A DNA stretch of 64,000 nucleotides from Rubellimicrobium arenae (GTDB lineage: Bacteria > Pseudomonadota > Alphaproteobacteria > Rhodobacterales > Rhodobacteraceae), in the NCBI RefSeq assembly GCF_017916275.1, contig NZ_JAFMST010000012.1:62001-126000 (forward strand), given 5' to 3'. Of the stretch, positions 9,826 to 19,260 are shown piece after piece. The notes under the pieces were generated by a model. That model saw nothing but the letters and a program-made list of their open reading frames with translations. It ran no database searches and was not told where the DNA came from. Every line of letters starts with the position of its first letter. Position 1 is the first letter of the stretch. Both the position numbers and the translations under genes were made by a program.

Positions 9826-11199
9826 ATGGACGGAACCGTCCTGGTCGCCGATGACGACCGCACCATCCGCACCGTGCTCACGCAGGCGCTGACGCGCGCC
9901 GGCTGCAAGGTGCACGCGACCTCCTCGCTCGTGACGCTGATGCGCTGGGTCGAAGAAGGGAAAGGCGACCTGGTCATCTCGGACGTGATCATGCCGGACG
10001 GCAACGGCATCGAGCAGCTTCCGCGGATCGGGACGGCGCGGCCGGGGCTGCCGGTGATCGTGATCTCGGCGCAGAATACGATCATGACGGCGATCCAGGC
10101 GGCCGAGGCCGAGGCCTACGACTACCTTCCCAAGCCCTTCGACCTACCGGACCTGATGAAGCGGGCGGCGCGCGCGCTCGAGGTCAAGCGGCGGGCGATG
10201 GTGCTGCCCAAGGTCGCCCCGGAGGGCGAGCAGCGTGGCGGCGACTTGCCCCTCGTCGGGCGGACTCCGGCGATGCAGGCGCTCTACCGGCTCGTGGCCA
10301 AGGTGATGAACACCACGCTTCCCGTTCTGATCGTTGGGGAATCCGGTACGGGCAAGTCGCTCATCGCCAAGGCGATCCACGACTTCTCGGACCGTCGCGG
10401 GCGTCCCTTCGTGACCGTGACCGCCGCCGACCTTCAGGGCGTCGAGGGGCCGTCGCAGGTGCTGGCGCGCGCCAAGGGCGGGTCGATCCTCCTCGACGAG
10501 GTGGGCGACCTGGCCGAGGACGCGCAGGCCCGGGTGGTGCGGATGCTGGACACGCTGGGCGACGGCGCGCCACGGGTGATGGCGACCTCGCGGTCGGACC
10601 TCGGGCCGCGCATGGAGGCGGGCCGGTTCCGCGAGGACCTGTTCTACCGCCTGGGGGGCGTCACCATCGCCGTGCCGAGCCTGCGCGAGAGGGTCGACGA
10701 CATCCCGCTCCTGGCCGAGCATTTCCTGGCGCGGGCCGAAAAGGAGGGCGCGCCGCTGCGCCGCCTGTCGCCTGGGGCGCTGGACCTTGTGAGGAGCTAT
10801 TCCTGGCCCGGCAACGTCCGGCAGCTCGAGAACGCGATTCGGCGGCTGGTGGTCACGGCGGCCGAGGAAGAGATCGCCAAGGGCGAGGTCGAGTCCGTGC
10901 TGGGCAACCAACCCGCCATGGAACCGTTGCGCGGCGGTGACGGTGGCGAGCGGCTCACGACCGCGGTTGCCAAGCACCTGCGGCGCTACTTCGACCTGCA
11001 TGGCGGCGTCCTTCCACCCGCCGGCCTGTATGACCGGATCCTGCGCGAGGTGGAGATCCCGCTCATCGAGATCGCGCTGGACGCCACGGCAGGAAACCAG
11101 GCCCGCTGCGCCGATCTTCTGGGCATCAACCGGAACACGCTTCGCAAGAAGATCACCGACCTCGATATTCGCGTGACACGTCGCAGGAAGTTGATGTAA
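9826..11199 (+). CDS. ntrC: Nitrogen regulator NtrC lacking the GAFTGA loop
   Basis: A 457-residue response regulator: receiver domain (acid pocket D9-D11, phosphorylation site D53, K103), AAA+ domain (Walker A GESGTGKS at 171-178, Walker B ILLDEVGD at 221-228) and a Fis-type helix-turn-helix at about 425-453 ([20 protein letters not shown]). Between [10 protein letters not shown] and [13 protein letters not shown] only about a dozen residues remain, so the L1 loop with GAFTGA, which contacts sigma-54, is absent. Rhodobacter capsulatus NtrC has the same lesion and activates sigma-70 promoters; that is the likely mode here. The ATG directly follows the ntrB stop. Confidence 0.95.
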   Translation: MDGTVLVADDDRTIRTVLTQALTRAGCKVHATSSLVTLMRWVEEGKGDLVISDVIMPDGNGIEQLPRIGTARPGLPVIVISAQNTIMTAIQAAEAEAYDYLPKPFDLPDLMKRAARALEVKRRAMVLPKVAPEGEQRGGDLPLVGRTPAMQALYRLVAKVMNTTLPVLIVGESGTGKSLIAKAIHDFSDRRGRPFVTVTAADLQGVEGPSQVLARAKGGSILLDEVGDLAEDAQARVVRMLDTLGDGAPRVMATSRSDLGPRMEAGRFREDLFYRLGGVTIAVPSLRERVDDIPLLAEHFLARAEKEGAPLRRLSPGALDLVRSYSWPGNVRQLENAIRRLVVTAAEEEIAKGEVESVLGNQPAMEPLRGGDGGERLTTAVAKHLRRYFDLHGGVLPPAGLYDRILREVEIPLIEIALDATAGNQARCADLLGINRNTLRKKITDLDIRVTRRRKLM

Positions 11200-11280
11200 A
11201 ACCGCCACAGAACCGTGGCGTCCGCGCAAAGCGGACGACTGCGGCGAGGGCGGTCAGGGGCCCCGAGCAGGGCCCCCATC

Positions 11281-13557
11281 ATGAGGCGAGCAAGCGTGCG
11301 GCGAGGGCTGGCAGGCAAGGAACTCACGCGATTCAGCCGTTGGGTGCGCCAGCGTCGCGTGCGCAACGCGGGTACGCTGGGCCTCGTGGTGCTGGGACCT
11401 GTCCTGACCGGGCTGACCTATGTCGTTCTCGGCCCGCTGGACCAGGGCGCCTCGTCGCCGACGCTGCGGCTCGTGCTGCTGGCGGACCTCGTCTATGTGC
11501 TCGCGGTCGCGACCCTGGTCTTCCGCGAGGTCGGCCGCATGGTCGCCGCGCGCCGCGCCCGGTCGGCGGGCAGCCGGCTCCATCTCCGGCTGGTGGGTGT
11601 CTTCGGGCTGCTGGCGCTGATCCCGACCGTTCTGGTCGCGGTCTTCTCGGTGCTGACCATCAATGTCGGGCTGGAAGGCTGGTTCTCGAACCGCGTCCGC
11701 GAGGTGGTGTCCTCGTCGCTCGAGGCGGCGCTGGCCTACAAGGACGAGCATCGGCAGGAGCTGGAGCGGGACGGGCGCAGCCTTGCCGACTACCTGGAAG
11801 CGCAGAAGCGGGGCAATGTCGCGCTGTCGGACGGGGACCTCCGCCAGGCCCTGGGCCGGATGCAGGCGCAGATCGAGCTCGGGCTGACCGAGGCCTTCGT
11901 CATCGACGGCGGGGGGAAGATCCGCGCCCGGGGGGCGCGCAGCTACGAGTTCGACTACGAGCAACCCACGGCCGACGACTTCCGGGAGGCCGGGGCGCAG
12001 GGCATCCGGATCATCGAGGACTGGAACAACGACGAGTTCCGCGCCCTGATCCCGATGCCGCAGTTCCTCGACCGCTATCTTTACGTGACCCGGCACGTCG
12101 ACGGCGAGATCCTGTCCCTGCTGGACGAGACGCAGGAAACGGTGGACCTTTACCGCCAGCTGGACGCGGACAAGGGTCGGCTGCTGTTCGAGTTCGGCCT
12201 CCTTTACCTGGGCTTTGCGCTGATCCTGATCCTGGCCGCCGTGTGGCTGGGGCTCTGGTTCGCCGAAGGGCTGTCCAAGCCCATCGGCCGGCTCCTGGGC
12301 GCGTCCGAGCGGGTGGGGGCCGGTGACCTCGACGTGCGCGTCATCGAGGAGGACGGCGACGACGAGATCGCCGCGCTCGGCCGCCATTTCAACCAGATGA
12401 CCAGCCGCCTGAAGGCGCAGCGCGAACGGCTCCTCTACACGACCGAGCAGATCGAGCGGCGGCGGCGGCTCTTTGATTCGGTGCTGTCCTCGGTGACCTC
12501 GGGAGTCGTGGGGCTCGATCCGGCGGGGCGGGTGGCCTTCGCCAACCGGTCGGCGCTGCGGCTGCTCGATGTGGCGGGCGTCGAGGCGGAGACCGTGCTG
12601 GGCGTCGCCGTGCCGGAATTCGCGCCGCTGTTCGAGACCCTTTCCGTCGAAGGGCGCGAGATGGTGCAGGAGCAGGTCGCGCTCGTGCGCGGGGGCAAGC
12701 AGGAGATGCTGCTGGTGCGGATGAGTCCGCGCCGCGCCGACGATGGCGCGCTCGAGGGCTATGTGGTGGCCTTCGACGACGTGACCGACCTCGTCTCCGC
12801 GCAGCGCATGGCGGCCTGGGGCGACGTCGCCCGGCGGATCGCGCACGAGATCAAGAACCCGCTGACGCCGATCCGGCTGTCGGCCGAGCGGATCAAGCGC
12901 AAGTTCCGGCGGCACCTGGAGGACGACGCGGCGGCGGATCTCGACCAGATGACGGACGTGATCGTGCGCCAGACCGAGGACCTGCGGCGGATCGTGGACG
13001 AGTTCTCCAAGTTCGCCCGGATGCCCGAGCCCGACCGGCGCGATTCGGACCTCACGGCGCTGGTGCGCGACGCCGTCACGCTCCAGGAGGCGGGGCAGCC
13101 CGGCGTTCGCTTCGAGACGGTCCTGCCCGCCGCGCAGGTGCCCGCGGAGGTCGATCCGACCATGATCTCGCAGGCGCTGACGAACCTGATCAAGAATGCG
13201 GGCGAAGCGATCGAATCCTACCAGGAGCAGGGCGCCGAGGAGGGGTTCGTCCCGACCATCCGCGTCCTGCTGGCCGCCGAGGGGCGCGAGGCCCGGATCG
13301 TCATCGAGGACAACGGGATCGGGCTGCCGCAGGACCGCGCCCGGCTCTTCGAGCCTTACGTCACGACCCGGGAGAAGGGCACCGGCCTGGGCCTTCCCAT
13401 CGTCAAGAAGATCATCGAGGAGCATGGCGGAACGCTGGCGCTCGAGGATGCAGAAGGCCGGGGGGCTCGCGCCGTCCTCCGTCTGCCGATCAAGGCGCGA
13501 ACACGAACCGAAGCAGAGCAGCAACCACAAGCATCGCAGGCAAGAAGGGCGGTATAA
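11281..13557 (+). CDS. ntrY: Sensor histidine kinase NtrY
   Basis: A 758-residue membrane kinase of the NtrY/NtrX pair, tied to nitrogen and redox responses. The N terminus has three hydrophobic segments before an extracytoplasmic region, then another membrane span (LILAAVWLGLW). A HAMP linker (GLSKPIGRLLGASERVGAGD), a PAS domain, the H-box [21 protein letters not shown]-box NLIKNAGEAI, G1 EDNGIGLP and G2 GTGLGLPIVKKI follow. The frame is open to 11215, but the ATG at 11281 gives the usual basic N terminus MRRASVRRG. The roughly 80-bp gap after ntrC could hold a separate promoter. The stop is five bases before ntrX. Confidence 0.94.
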   Translation: MRRASVRRGLAGKELTRFSRWVRQRRVRNAGTLGLVVLGPVLTGLTYVVLGPLDQGASSPTLRLVLLADLVYVLAVATLVFREVGRMVAARRARSAGSRLHLRLVGVFGLLALIPTVLVAVFSVLTINVGLEGWFSNRVREVVSSSLEAALAYKDEHRQELERDGRSLADYLEAQKRGNVALSDGDLRQALGRMQAQIELGLTEAFVIDGGGKIRARGARSYEFDYEQPTADDFREAGAQGIRIIEDWNNDEFRALIPMPQFLDRYLYVTRHVDGEILSLLDETQETVDLYRQLDADKGRLLFEFGLLYLGFALILILAAVWLGLWFAEGLSKPIGRLLGASERVGAGDLDVRVIEEDGDDEIAALGRHFNQMTSRLKAQRERLLYTTEQIERRRRLFDSVLSSVTSGVVGLDPAGRVAFANRSALRLLDVAGVEAETVLGVAVPEFAPLFETLSVEGREMVQEQVALVRGGKQEMLLVRMSPRRADDGALEGYVVAFDDVTDLVSAQRMAAWGDVARRIAHEIKNPLTPIRLSAERIKRKFRRHLEDDAAADLDQMTDVIVRQTEDLRRIVDEFSKFARMPEPDRRDSDLTALVRDAVTLQEAGQPGVRFETVLPAAQVPAEVDPTMISQALTNLIKNAGEAIESYQEQGAEEGFVPTIRVLLAAEGREARIVIEDNGIGLPQDRARLFEPYVTTREKGTGLGLPIVKKIIEEHGGTLALEDAEGRGARAVLRLPIKARTRTEAEQQPQASQARRAV

Positions 13558-13562
13558 AAGAG

Positions 13563-14960
13563 ATGGGCGACATCCTGATCACCGACGACGAGCGCGACAT
13601 CCGAGAATTGATCTCGGACATCCTGAAGGACGAGGGTTACTCCACCCGGCTTGCCGGGACCTCGGACCAGTGCATGGCCGAGATCGCCAAGGACGTCCCG
13701 TCCCTGATGATCCTGGACATCTGGCTCAAGGACAGCCGGATGGACGGAATCGACATCCTCAAGGCCGTGAAGCGCGAACATCCCGAGATCCCGATCATCA
13801 TCATCTCGGGCCACGGCAACATCGAGATCGCCGTCGCCGCCATCAAGCAGGGCGCCTACGACTTCATCGAGAAGCCCTTCAACATCGAGCAGCTCCTCGT
13901 GGTGGTCCGTCGCGCCATGGAAACGTCGAGGCTTCGGCGGGAGAACATCGCGCTGAAGCGCGGCGATTCCCAGAAGGCCGAGATGCTGGGCGACTCCGCC
14001 TCGTTCCGGCAGCTCCGGTCGCAGCTCGACAAGGTGACCAAGTCGAACGGACGCGTGATGCTGACGGGCGAGCCGGGCGCCGGCAAGGAGTCGGCCGCGC
14101 GCTACATCCATGCCAACTCGAACCGCGCGAACGGCCCCTTCGTGGTCGTGTCCTCGGCCTCGATCGCGCCGGAGCGGTTCGAGGAGGTCCTGTTCGGCCG
14201 GGAGACCGCCGGAAAAGGCGTCGAGAAGGGCCTGATGGAGCAGGCGCATGGCGGGATCATCTACTTCGACGAGGTGGCGGACATGCCCCTCGGAACGCAG
14301 TCCAAGATCCTGCGGGTGCTGGTGGACCAGCAGTTCGCCCGGGTGGGCGGCACCGACAAGGTGCAGGTGGACCTCCGCGTCATCTCCTCGACGAACCGCG
14401 ACCTGATGGCCGCGATCGCGGCGGGCACCTTCCGGCAGGAGCTCTTCCACCGCCTCAACGTGGTGCCGATCCACGTGCCCTCGCTCGAGGAGCGGCGCGA
14501 GGACATCCCGCTCCTGGCGGAGCATTTCATCCAGGTGCTGAACCGGACCCAGGGCCTGCCCCAGCGCAAGCTGGGCGAGGATGCGCGGGCGCTTCTCCAG
14601 ACCATGCTGTGGCCGGGCAACGTGCGGCAGCTTCGCAACGTGATCGAGCGGGTCCTTATCCTGGGCGACGCGACCGGCGACATCAGCGCCAAGGAGCTGC
14701 CCTCGGCCGACGAGGGCGGCTCGGACGAAAGCCGGGTCGTCCTGTCGGGCGGCTTGGCCACGCTGCCTCTCCGCGAAGCCCGCGAACTCTTCGAAAAAGA
14801 GTACCTGCTGACGCAAATCAACCGCTTCGGCGGGAACATTTCGCGCACTGCGGCCTTCGTGGGGATGGAACGTTCCGCGCTACACCGTAAGCTGAAGTCG
14901 CTCGGCGTCGTGACCGGGCTCAAGACGACGCCGCGGCTCGTCTATGCGGAGGAAGGATGA
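13563..14960 (+). CDS. ntrX: Response regulator NtrX
   Basis: A 465-residue NtrC-family regulator partnered with NtrY. The receiver domain has D8/D9 and phosphorylation site D52. The AAA+ domain carries a variant Walker A, GEPGAGKE, and Walker [11 protein letters not shown]. The sigma-54 contact motif GAFTGA is replaced by an unrelated stretch ([18 protein letters not shown]), so as with NtrC here, conventional sigma-54 activation is doubtful. A Fis-type helix-turn-helix ([25 protein letters not shown]) ends the protein. It begins five bases after ntrY, suggesting co-transcription. Confidence 0.94.
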   Translation: MGDILITDDERDIRELISDILKDEGYSTRLAGTSDQCMAEIAKDVPSLMILDIWLKDSRMDGIDILKAVKREHPEIPIIIISGHGNIEIAVAAIKQGAYDFIEKPFNIEQLLVVVRRAMETSRLRRENIALKRGDSQKAEMLGDSASFRQLRSQLDKVTKSNGRVMLTGEPGAGKESAARYIHANSNRANGPFVVVSSASIAPERFEEVLFGRETAGKGVEKGLMEQAHGGIIYFDEVADMPLGTQSKILRVLVDQQFARVGGTDKVQVDLRVISSTNRDLMAAIAAGTFRQELFHRLNVVPIHVPSLEERREDIPLLAEHFIQVLNRTQGLPQRKLGEDARALLQTMLWPGNVRQLRNVIERVLILGDATGDISAKELPSADEGGSDESRVVLSGGLATLPLREARELFEKEYLLTQINRFGGNISRTAAFVGMERSALHRKLKSLGVVTGLKTTPRLVYAEEG

Positions 14961-15160
14961 TGTCGAGCGACGAGAGTCAAAGCCCTGCGCCCCGGCGCGT
15001 GCTGGGACTTGCGCCGAGGCCGGCCGCCCCCCAGGGCAAACCGGCAACAGTTGTGGCCCAGCTACATCCGGCGGGGATGGAATCCCCCGCTCCCGCACGA
15101 CATAGTGATCCTGAGGGGGACGGCCCCCCTATGCAGGGCCGCAAGAAGACGGGAGCCGGA

Positions 15161-15394
15161 ATGGCCGACAGCAAACAGAACCTTCAGGACGCTTTTCTCA
15201 ACCACGTCCGAAAGACAAAGGTCCCCGTCACCATCTTTCTGATCAATGGCGTCAAGCTGCAGGGTGTGATCACCTGGTTCGATTCCTTCTGCGTGCTCCT
15301 GCGCAGGGACGGCCAGTCGCAACTCGTCTACAAGAGCGCGATCTCCACCATCATGCCGGCCCAGCCGATCAACCTCTACGACGGGGACGAGTAG
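15161..15394 (+). CDS. hfq: RNA chaperone Hfq
   Basis: A 77-residue Sm-like protein that forms a hexameric ring and pairs small RNAs with mRNAs. It shows the Sm1 region [34 protein letters not shown], and the Sm2 motif [10 protein letters not shown] ending in MPAQPINLY. The open frame runs upstream to 14957, but ATG 15161 with GGGAG six bases upstream gives the conserved MADSKQNLQ start. The 200 bp after ntrX, without an Hfq-like reading, probably contain the hfq promoter. hflX begins three bases after the stop, the usual hfq-hflX pairing. Confidence 0.97.
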   Translation: MADSKQNLQDAFLNHVRKTKVPVTIFLINGVKLQGVITWFDSFCVLLRRDGQSQLVYKSAISTIMPAQPINLYDGDE

Positions 15395-15397
15395 GCC

Positions 15398-16672
15398 TTG
15401 CTGGAGCGGGGCGAGAGGGAGACCCGGGCCTGGGTTCTCCACCCCGACATCAAGGGGGATCGCGACGCTCGGCCAGCCGAACCCGCCCTGGGCGAAGCGG
15501 TGGCTCTGGCCGCCGCCTTGCCCGGGCTCGACGTCGTCGGGTCCGAGATCGTGCGCCTTGGCCGCGTGCATCCCGGCATGCTGTTCGGGTCCGGCAAGAT
15601 CGAGGAACTGGGTGCCCGCTTCAAGGAGCATGAGGTCGAGCTGGTCCTGGTGGACGGGCCGGTGTCGCCGGTTCAGCAGCGCAACCTCGAGAAGGAATGG
15701 GGCGTCAAGCTCCTCGACCGCACGGGCCTGATCCTCGAGATCTTCTCGGACCGCGCCCGGACCCGGGAAGGGGTCCTTCAAGTCGAGATGGCCGCCCTGA
15801 GCTACCAGCGCACCCGCCTCGTGCGGGCCTGGACCCACCTCGAACGGCAGCGCGGCGGCTTCGGCTTTGTCGGCGGGCCCGGGGAAACCCAGATCGAGGC
15901 CGACCGGCGCGCCATCGACGACCAGCTCATCAAGCTGCGGCGGCAGCTCGACCGCGTGGGACGGACCCGCAGCCTCCATCGCGCGGCGCGGGCCAAGGTG
16001 CCGTTCCCGGTCGTGGCCCTGGTCGGCTACACCAACGCCGGGAAAAGCACGATCTTCAACCGCCTCACCGGGGCGGAGGTCCTGGCGAAGGACATGCTCT
16101 TTGCCACGCTGGACCCGACGATGCGGCGGATCCGGCTTCCGGCCGGGCTGGATGTCATCCTGTCGGATACGGTGGGATTCATCAGCGACCTGCCGACCGA
16201 GCTGGTGGCCGCGTTCCGCGCCACCCTCGAGGAGGTGCTGGACGCGGACCTGATCCTCCATGTCCGCGACATCAGCCATCCCCAGACCCATGCCCAGGCC
16301 CGTGACGTCGAAGCCATTCTTCAGAGCCTCGGCGTCACCGAAGCGACACCGCTGATCGAGGTCTGGAACAAGACCGACCTCCTGACGCCCGAATCGCGGT
16401 CCTCGATCGAGGCGCAGGCCGGACGGGAGCCCGCGGTGTTCCCCGTCTCGGCCATCACCGGGGAGGGGCTCGACGCGCTGCTCGCCGAGGTCGCGCGCCA
16501 GCTTGACGAGCCGCGCACGGAAGAAGAGATCGTGGTGCCCTTCGCGGCCGGCCGCCAACGCGCCTGGCTGCACGAGAACCGGCTGGTCCTTGAGGAACGT
16601 GACGAGGAGCGCGGGACCTGGATGCGGGTCAGCTGGACCGCGCGGCAGCGGGACCGGTTCCAGACCCTCTGA
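15398..16672 (+). CDS. hflX: GTPase HflX
   Basis: A 424-residue ribosome-associated GTPase that splits stalled 70S ribosomes during stress. The N-terminal nucleotide-binding region has GKIEEL and LDRTGLILEIF, the linker has GGFGFVGGPGETQIEADRR, and the G domain has G1 GYTNAGKS, G3 DTVGFI, G4 NKTD and a G5-like VSAITGEG. Translation probably starts at TTG 15398, three bases after the hfq stop; another in-frame start is possible further in, but the N terminus would then be shorter than normal. It converges on the penicillin-acylase gene. Confidence 0.94.
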   Translation: MLERGERETRAWVLHPDIKGDRDARPAEPALGEAVALAAALPGLDVVGSEIVRLGRVHPGMLFGSGKIEELGARFKEHEVELVLVDGPVSPVQQRNLEKEWGVKLLDRTGLILEIFSDRARTREGVLQVEMAALSYQRTRLVRAWTHLERQRGGFGFVGGPGETQIEADRRAIDDQLIKLRRQLDRVGRTRSLHRAARAKVPFPVVALVGYTNAGKSTIFNRLTGAEVLAKDMLFATLDPTMRRIRLPAGLDVILSDTVGFISDLPTELVAAFRATLEEVLDADLILHVRDISHPQTHAQARDVEAILQSLGVTEATPLIEVWNKTDLLTPESRSSIEAQAGREPAVFPVSAITGEGLDALLAEVARQLDEPRTEEEIVVPFAAGRQRAWLHENRLVLEERDEERGTWMRVSWTARQRDRFQTL

Positions 16673-16706
16673 TCCTCCGCTATCCGGCCGGTGGTGGACG
16701 CCCCGA

Positions 16707-19178
16707 TCAGGGCGCGGCCACCGGCGCGGGCACCAGATGCGTGACGGCGACGGCGGCGGCGCGCGCCAGCGCGGGGTCGAGCGACATGGGAATGTACTCC
16801 CCCCGGCGCCACAACTCTCCGAGGTCGTCGTAGTGATGCGACAACGGATGGCCCGACTGCCCGGTCGAGATGATGAACACTGACGAATCCGGGTCCGCGA
16901 AATCGTAGACTCCGCGATAGGCGGCGGCGTGGACATTGAGGAACGGGTTCGGCCCCGTTCCCGAGGTCAGGCCCCGCATGAGGGTCTGGTCATCGCCGCT
17001 GGTCGACTGGCGGATGTTCACGAACCACGACAGCAGCGGCGTCGATCCGAGCACCGGATGATCCTGCGCGGCCTCGTGCGCATCGCCCCAGCGCAGCGAC
17101 TCCAGCGCGGTCCCGTAGTGCTCCGCGATCCAGACCAGCGCGTCGTCGAGCGATTCCCGGGCCATGTCGTCACAGGTTTCCACCGGTTCGGACTGCTTGA
17201 CGTCGCACCAGACCGACGCGCCGTCGATGTCCTTGAAGACGCGCTCGATGAAGAGCGGATCGACATGGGTGAACTCGTCGGCCAGAGGACCCAGCTCGTC
17301 CCGGATCAGGCGCTCCTGCAGGGCCCGCATCCAGGCCGAGTAGATGAGCGGCTCCGGCAGGTGCTCGTTCATCTCGCCGTTCCATTCGGCGAGGAGCTCG
17401 AGCGCGCGCTGGCGCTGGCGCTCGGGCGTCCCGGACGCGGCGGCCTCTCCGGTGAACCAGAGATCACGCCCGACCAGCGGGAGGAGCGTCCGCGCCGCCG
17501 GCGAGACCGTGTCGAGCTGCGCCTCGATGAAGCTGTCACGGGTGTGGATCTCGCGCGATTGCATCAGGAACTGCCAGCGCTGCACCCGCTGGCTGTCGCC
17601 CCAGACAAAGGACAGGTTGTCCGGGAAGGGGGCGTCGAGGATCTTGTTGTTCGTGTTCCCGACCACCCCTCCGGGCGGGTCGAGGAAGACCGGGTTGGCC
17701 GATGAGGGCTTGAGCCCTTTCCAGCGGTTCTGGGGAACGTAGCCGAGGGTCGGCATCCGGCCCTGGCTCTGATGCGCGGGATCGCGGTCGGGGATCGCGC
17801 CGAGCGTGGTCATCGCGATCCGGTTGCGGTCGGCCAGGACGAGGTTCTGCGACGGCGCGACGAAGAGCCTGCCAGCCTCAAGCCCTTCCTCCACATTGTG
17901 CGCGCGCATGAGGTGCATGGCCGCGCTCATGGTGGTGTCATGGTCGGACAGGGCCGTCCAGGCGATCGACATGACATGGCCCGGTGGCCGCACGAGCCCC
18001 AGGTCGAAGTCCTCGGGCCCCAGGACGGGACCGTTGTCCGTCCATTGGAGATGGACCGTGACGGCGGGGGCGTCCTTGACCTCGATGATGCTGTCGCGCG
18101 TGAGGAAGGGCGCCCAGCCATCGGGCGTGCGGTACTCCTGGGCGTTCTGGGGGTTCACCTCCTCGGCGTAGACGTCGAGGTCGTCGAGGTAGCTGGAGGT
18201 GATGCCCCAGCCCAGGTCGGCGCTCCGCCCGGTCAGCACGAGCGGGAGGCCCGGGATGGTGCCGCCGATGACGCCCCCGGTCCGAAGCTCGAGCCGCGCG
18301 AGGTAGAACATGGAGGGGGCCGTCAGGCCCAGATGCGGATCGTTGGCCAGGAGCGTCGAACGGGAGGTGGACCGGGACACCCCGGCGGCCCAGGCGTTCG
18401 AGGCCCCGGCGAAGGGCAGCCCGCGATTCGGGAACAGGGGATCGCGCGGCGTGGCCTCGGCGTAGCTGGGCTGCACGCCCGGCACGAGGGCGGCGTATTC
18501 GGGAAGCGCGGCGACGCCGCTACCAGGCACGTCGGGCAGGATGTCGGCCAGCCGCTCGGGCGAGAGCACGAGCGAGACGCGGGCGCGCAGGACCTCGGCC
18601 TCGAGATGGCCGTTCAGCTCCAGCGCCATCAGCTTGAGAATCGCGACGGAGTCGGCCGGCTGCCACGGCGCGATCGCCTGGGGAAAGATCCACATCTCGG
18701 GCGCGCCGCGGCCCAGCGCGCCTTCGTTGATCTGGCCGAGCCAGGCGTTCACGCCGGCGCTGTAGGCCTCCAGCGCTTGCCGCGTCGGCTCGTCCTGGGC
18801 CTCCACGGAGGTTCGCGCCAGGGCATACAGGTCCAGACGCCGCATGAGCCGGTCGATGCCCAGCGTCCGCTCGCCGAACATCTCGGACAGGCGCCCCTGC
18901 ACGGTCCGGCGCAGCAGCGTCATCTGCCAGAGCCGATCCTGGGCGTGGGCGTAACCCAGGGCGAAGAAGACGTCGGCGTCCGTTTCGCCGAAGATATGCG
19001 GCACGTCGGAATGGTCGCGCACGATCTCGACCGGCGAGGACAGGCCCGCCACCTCGTAGGTGCCGTCGTAGTCCGGGAGCGAGCGCGCCGCGAACCAGTA
19101 GATCAGGAGGAAGGCGGCAACGCCCAGGGCGAGGAGTGCGACCGTCACCCGAAGGAGCCAACGGAAAAGGGTGACCAA
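16707..19178 (-). CDS. Penicillin acylase family N-terminal-nucleophile amidase
   Basis: A protein of about 823 residues. An N-terminal hydrophobic anchor (VTVALLALGVAAFLLIYWF) is followed by the alpha-chain-like region (VPHIFGETDADVFFALGYAH, a hallmark) and then PFAGASNAWA. There the serine after GA is expected to become the catalytic N-terminal nucleophile after self-cleavage. LLANDPHLGLTAPSMFYLA, GGTIPGLPLVLTGRS and the C-terminal SGHPLSHHYDDL fit the family. Members hydrolyse amides such as beta-lactam side chains or N-acyl-homoserine lactones; the substrate is not readable. The frame opens at TTG 19226, but TTG 19178 has GGAG seven bases upstream and is preferred. It is divergent from the dehydrogenase at 19261. 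Confidence 0.88.
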   Translation of the reverse strand: MVTLFRWLLRVTVALLALGVAAFLLIYWFAARSLPDYDGTYEVAGLSSPVEIVRDHSDVPHIFGETDADVFFALGYAHAQDRLWQMTLLRRTVQGRLSEMFGERTLGIDRLMRRLDLYALARTSVEAQDEPTRQALEAYSAGVNAWLGQINEGALGRGAPEMWIFPQAIAPWQPADSVAILKLMALELNGHLEAEVLRARVSLVLSPERLADILPDVPGSGVAALPEYAALVPGVQPSYAEATPRDPLFPNRGLPFAGASNAWAAGVSRSTSRSTLLANDPHLGLTAPSMFYLARLELRTGGVIGGTIPGLPLVLTGRSADLGWGITSSYLDDLDVYAEEVNPQNAQEYRTPDGWAPFLTRDSIIEVKDAPAVTVHLQWTDNGPVLGPEDFDLGLVRPPGHVMSIAWTALSDHDTTMSAAMHLMRAHNVEEGLEAGRLFVAPSQNLVLADRNRIAMTTLGAIPDRDPAHQSQGRMPTLGYVPQNRWKGLKPSSANPVFLDPPGGVVGNTNNKILDAPFPDNLSFVWGDSQRVQRWQFLMQSREIHTRDSFIEAQLDTVSPAARTLLPLVGRDLWFTGEAAASGTPERQRQRALELLAEWNGEMNEHLPEPLIYSAWMRALQERLIRDELGPLADEFTHVDPLFIERVFKDIDGASVWCDVKQSEPVETCDDMARESLDDALVWIAEHYGTALESLRWGDAHEAAQDHPVLGSTPLLSWFVNIRQSTSGDDQTLMRGLTSGTGPNPFLNVHAAAYRGVYDFADPDSSVFIISTGQSGHPLSHHYDDLGELWRRGEYIPMSLDPALARAAAVAVTHLVPAPVAAP

Positions 19179-19260
19179 CGACAGGCTCCGGGGGACTTGG
19201 TTGACGCGGGCGGAGGGTGCGGCCAATCGTTTGGCAGGCTTTCAGAGGCGGGGCAAGCAC

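Noticed and set aside
11254-13530. Very long open frame on the minus strand opposite ntrY, 758 codons
   Set aside because: It mirrors the ntrY coding frame in GC-rich DNA; the translation is rich in Arg, Gln, His and Pro with no family motif.
15062-16936. 624-codon open frame opposite hflX
   Set aside because: Shadow of hflX and hfq; no motifs.
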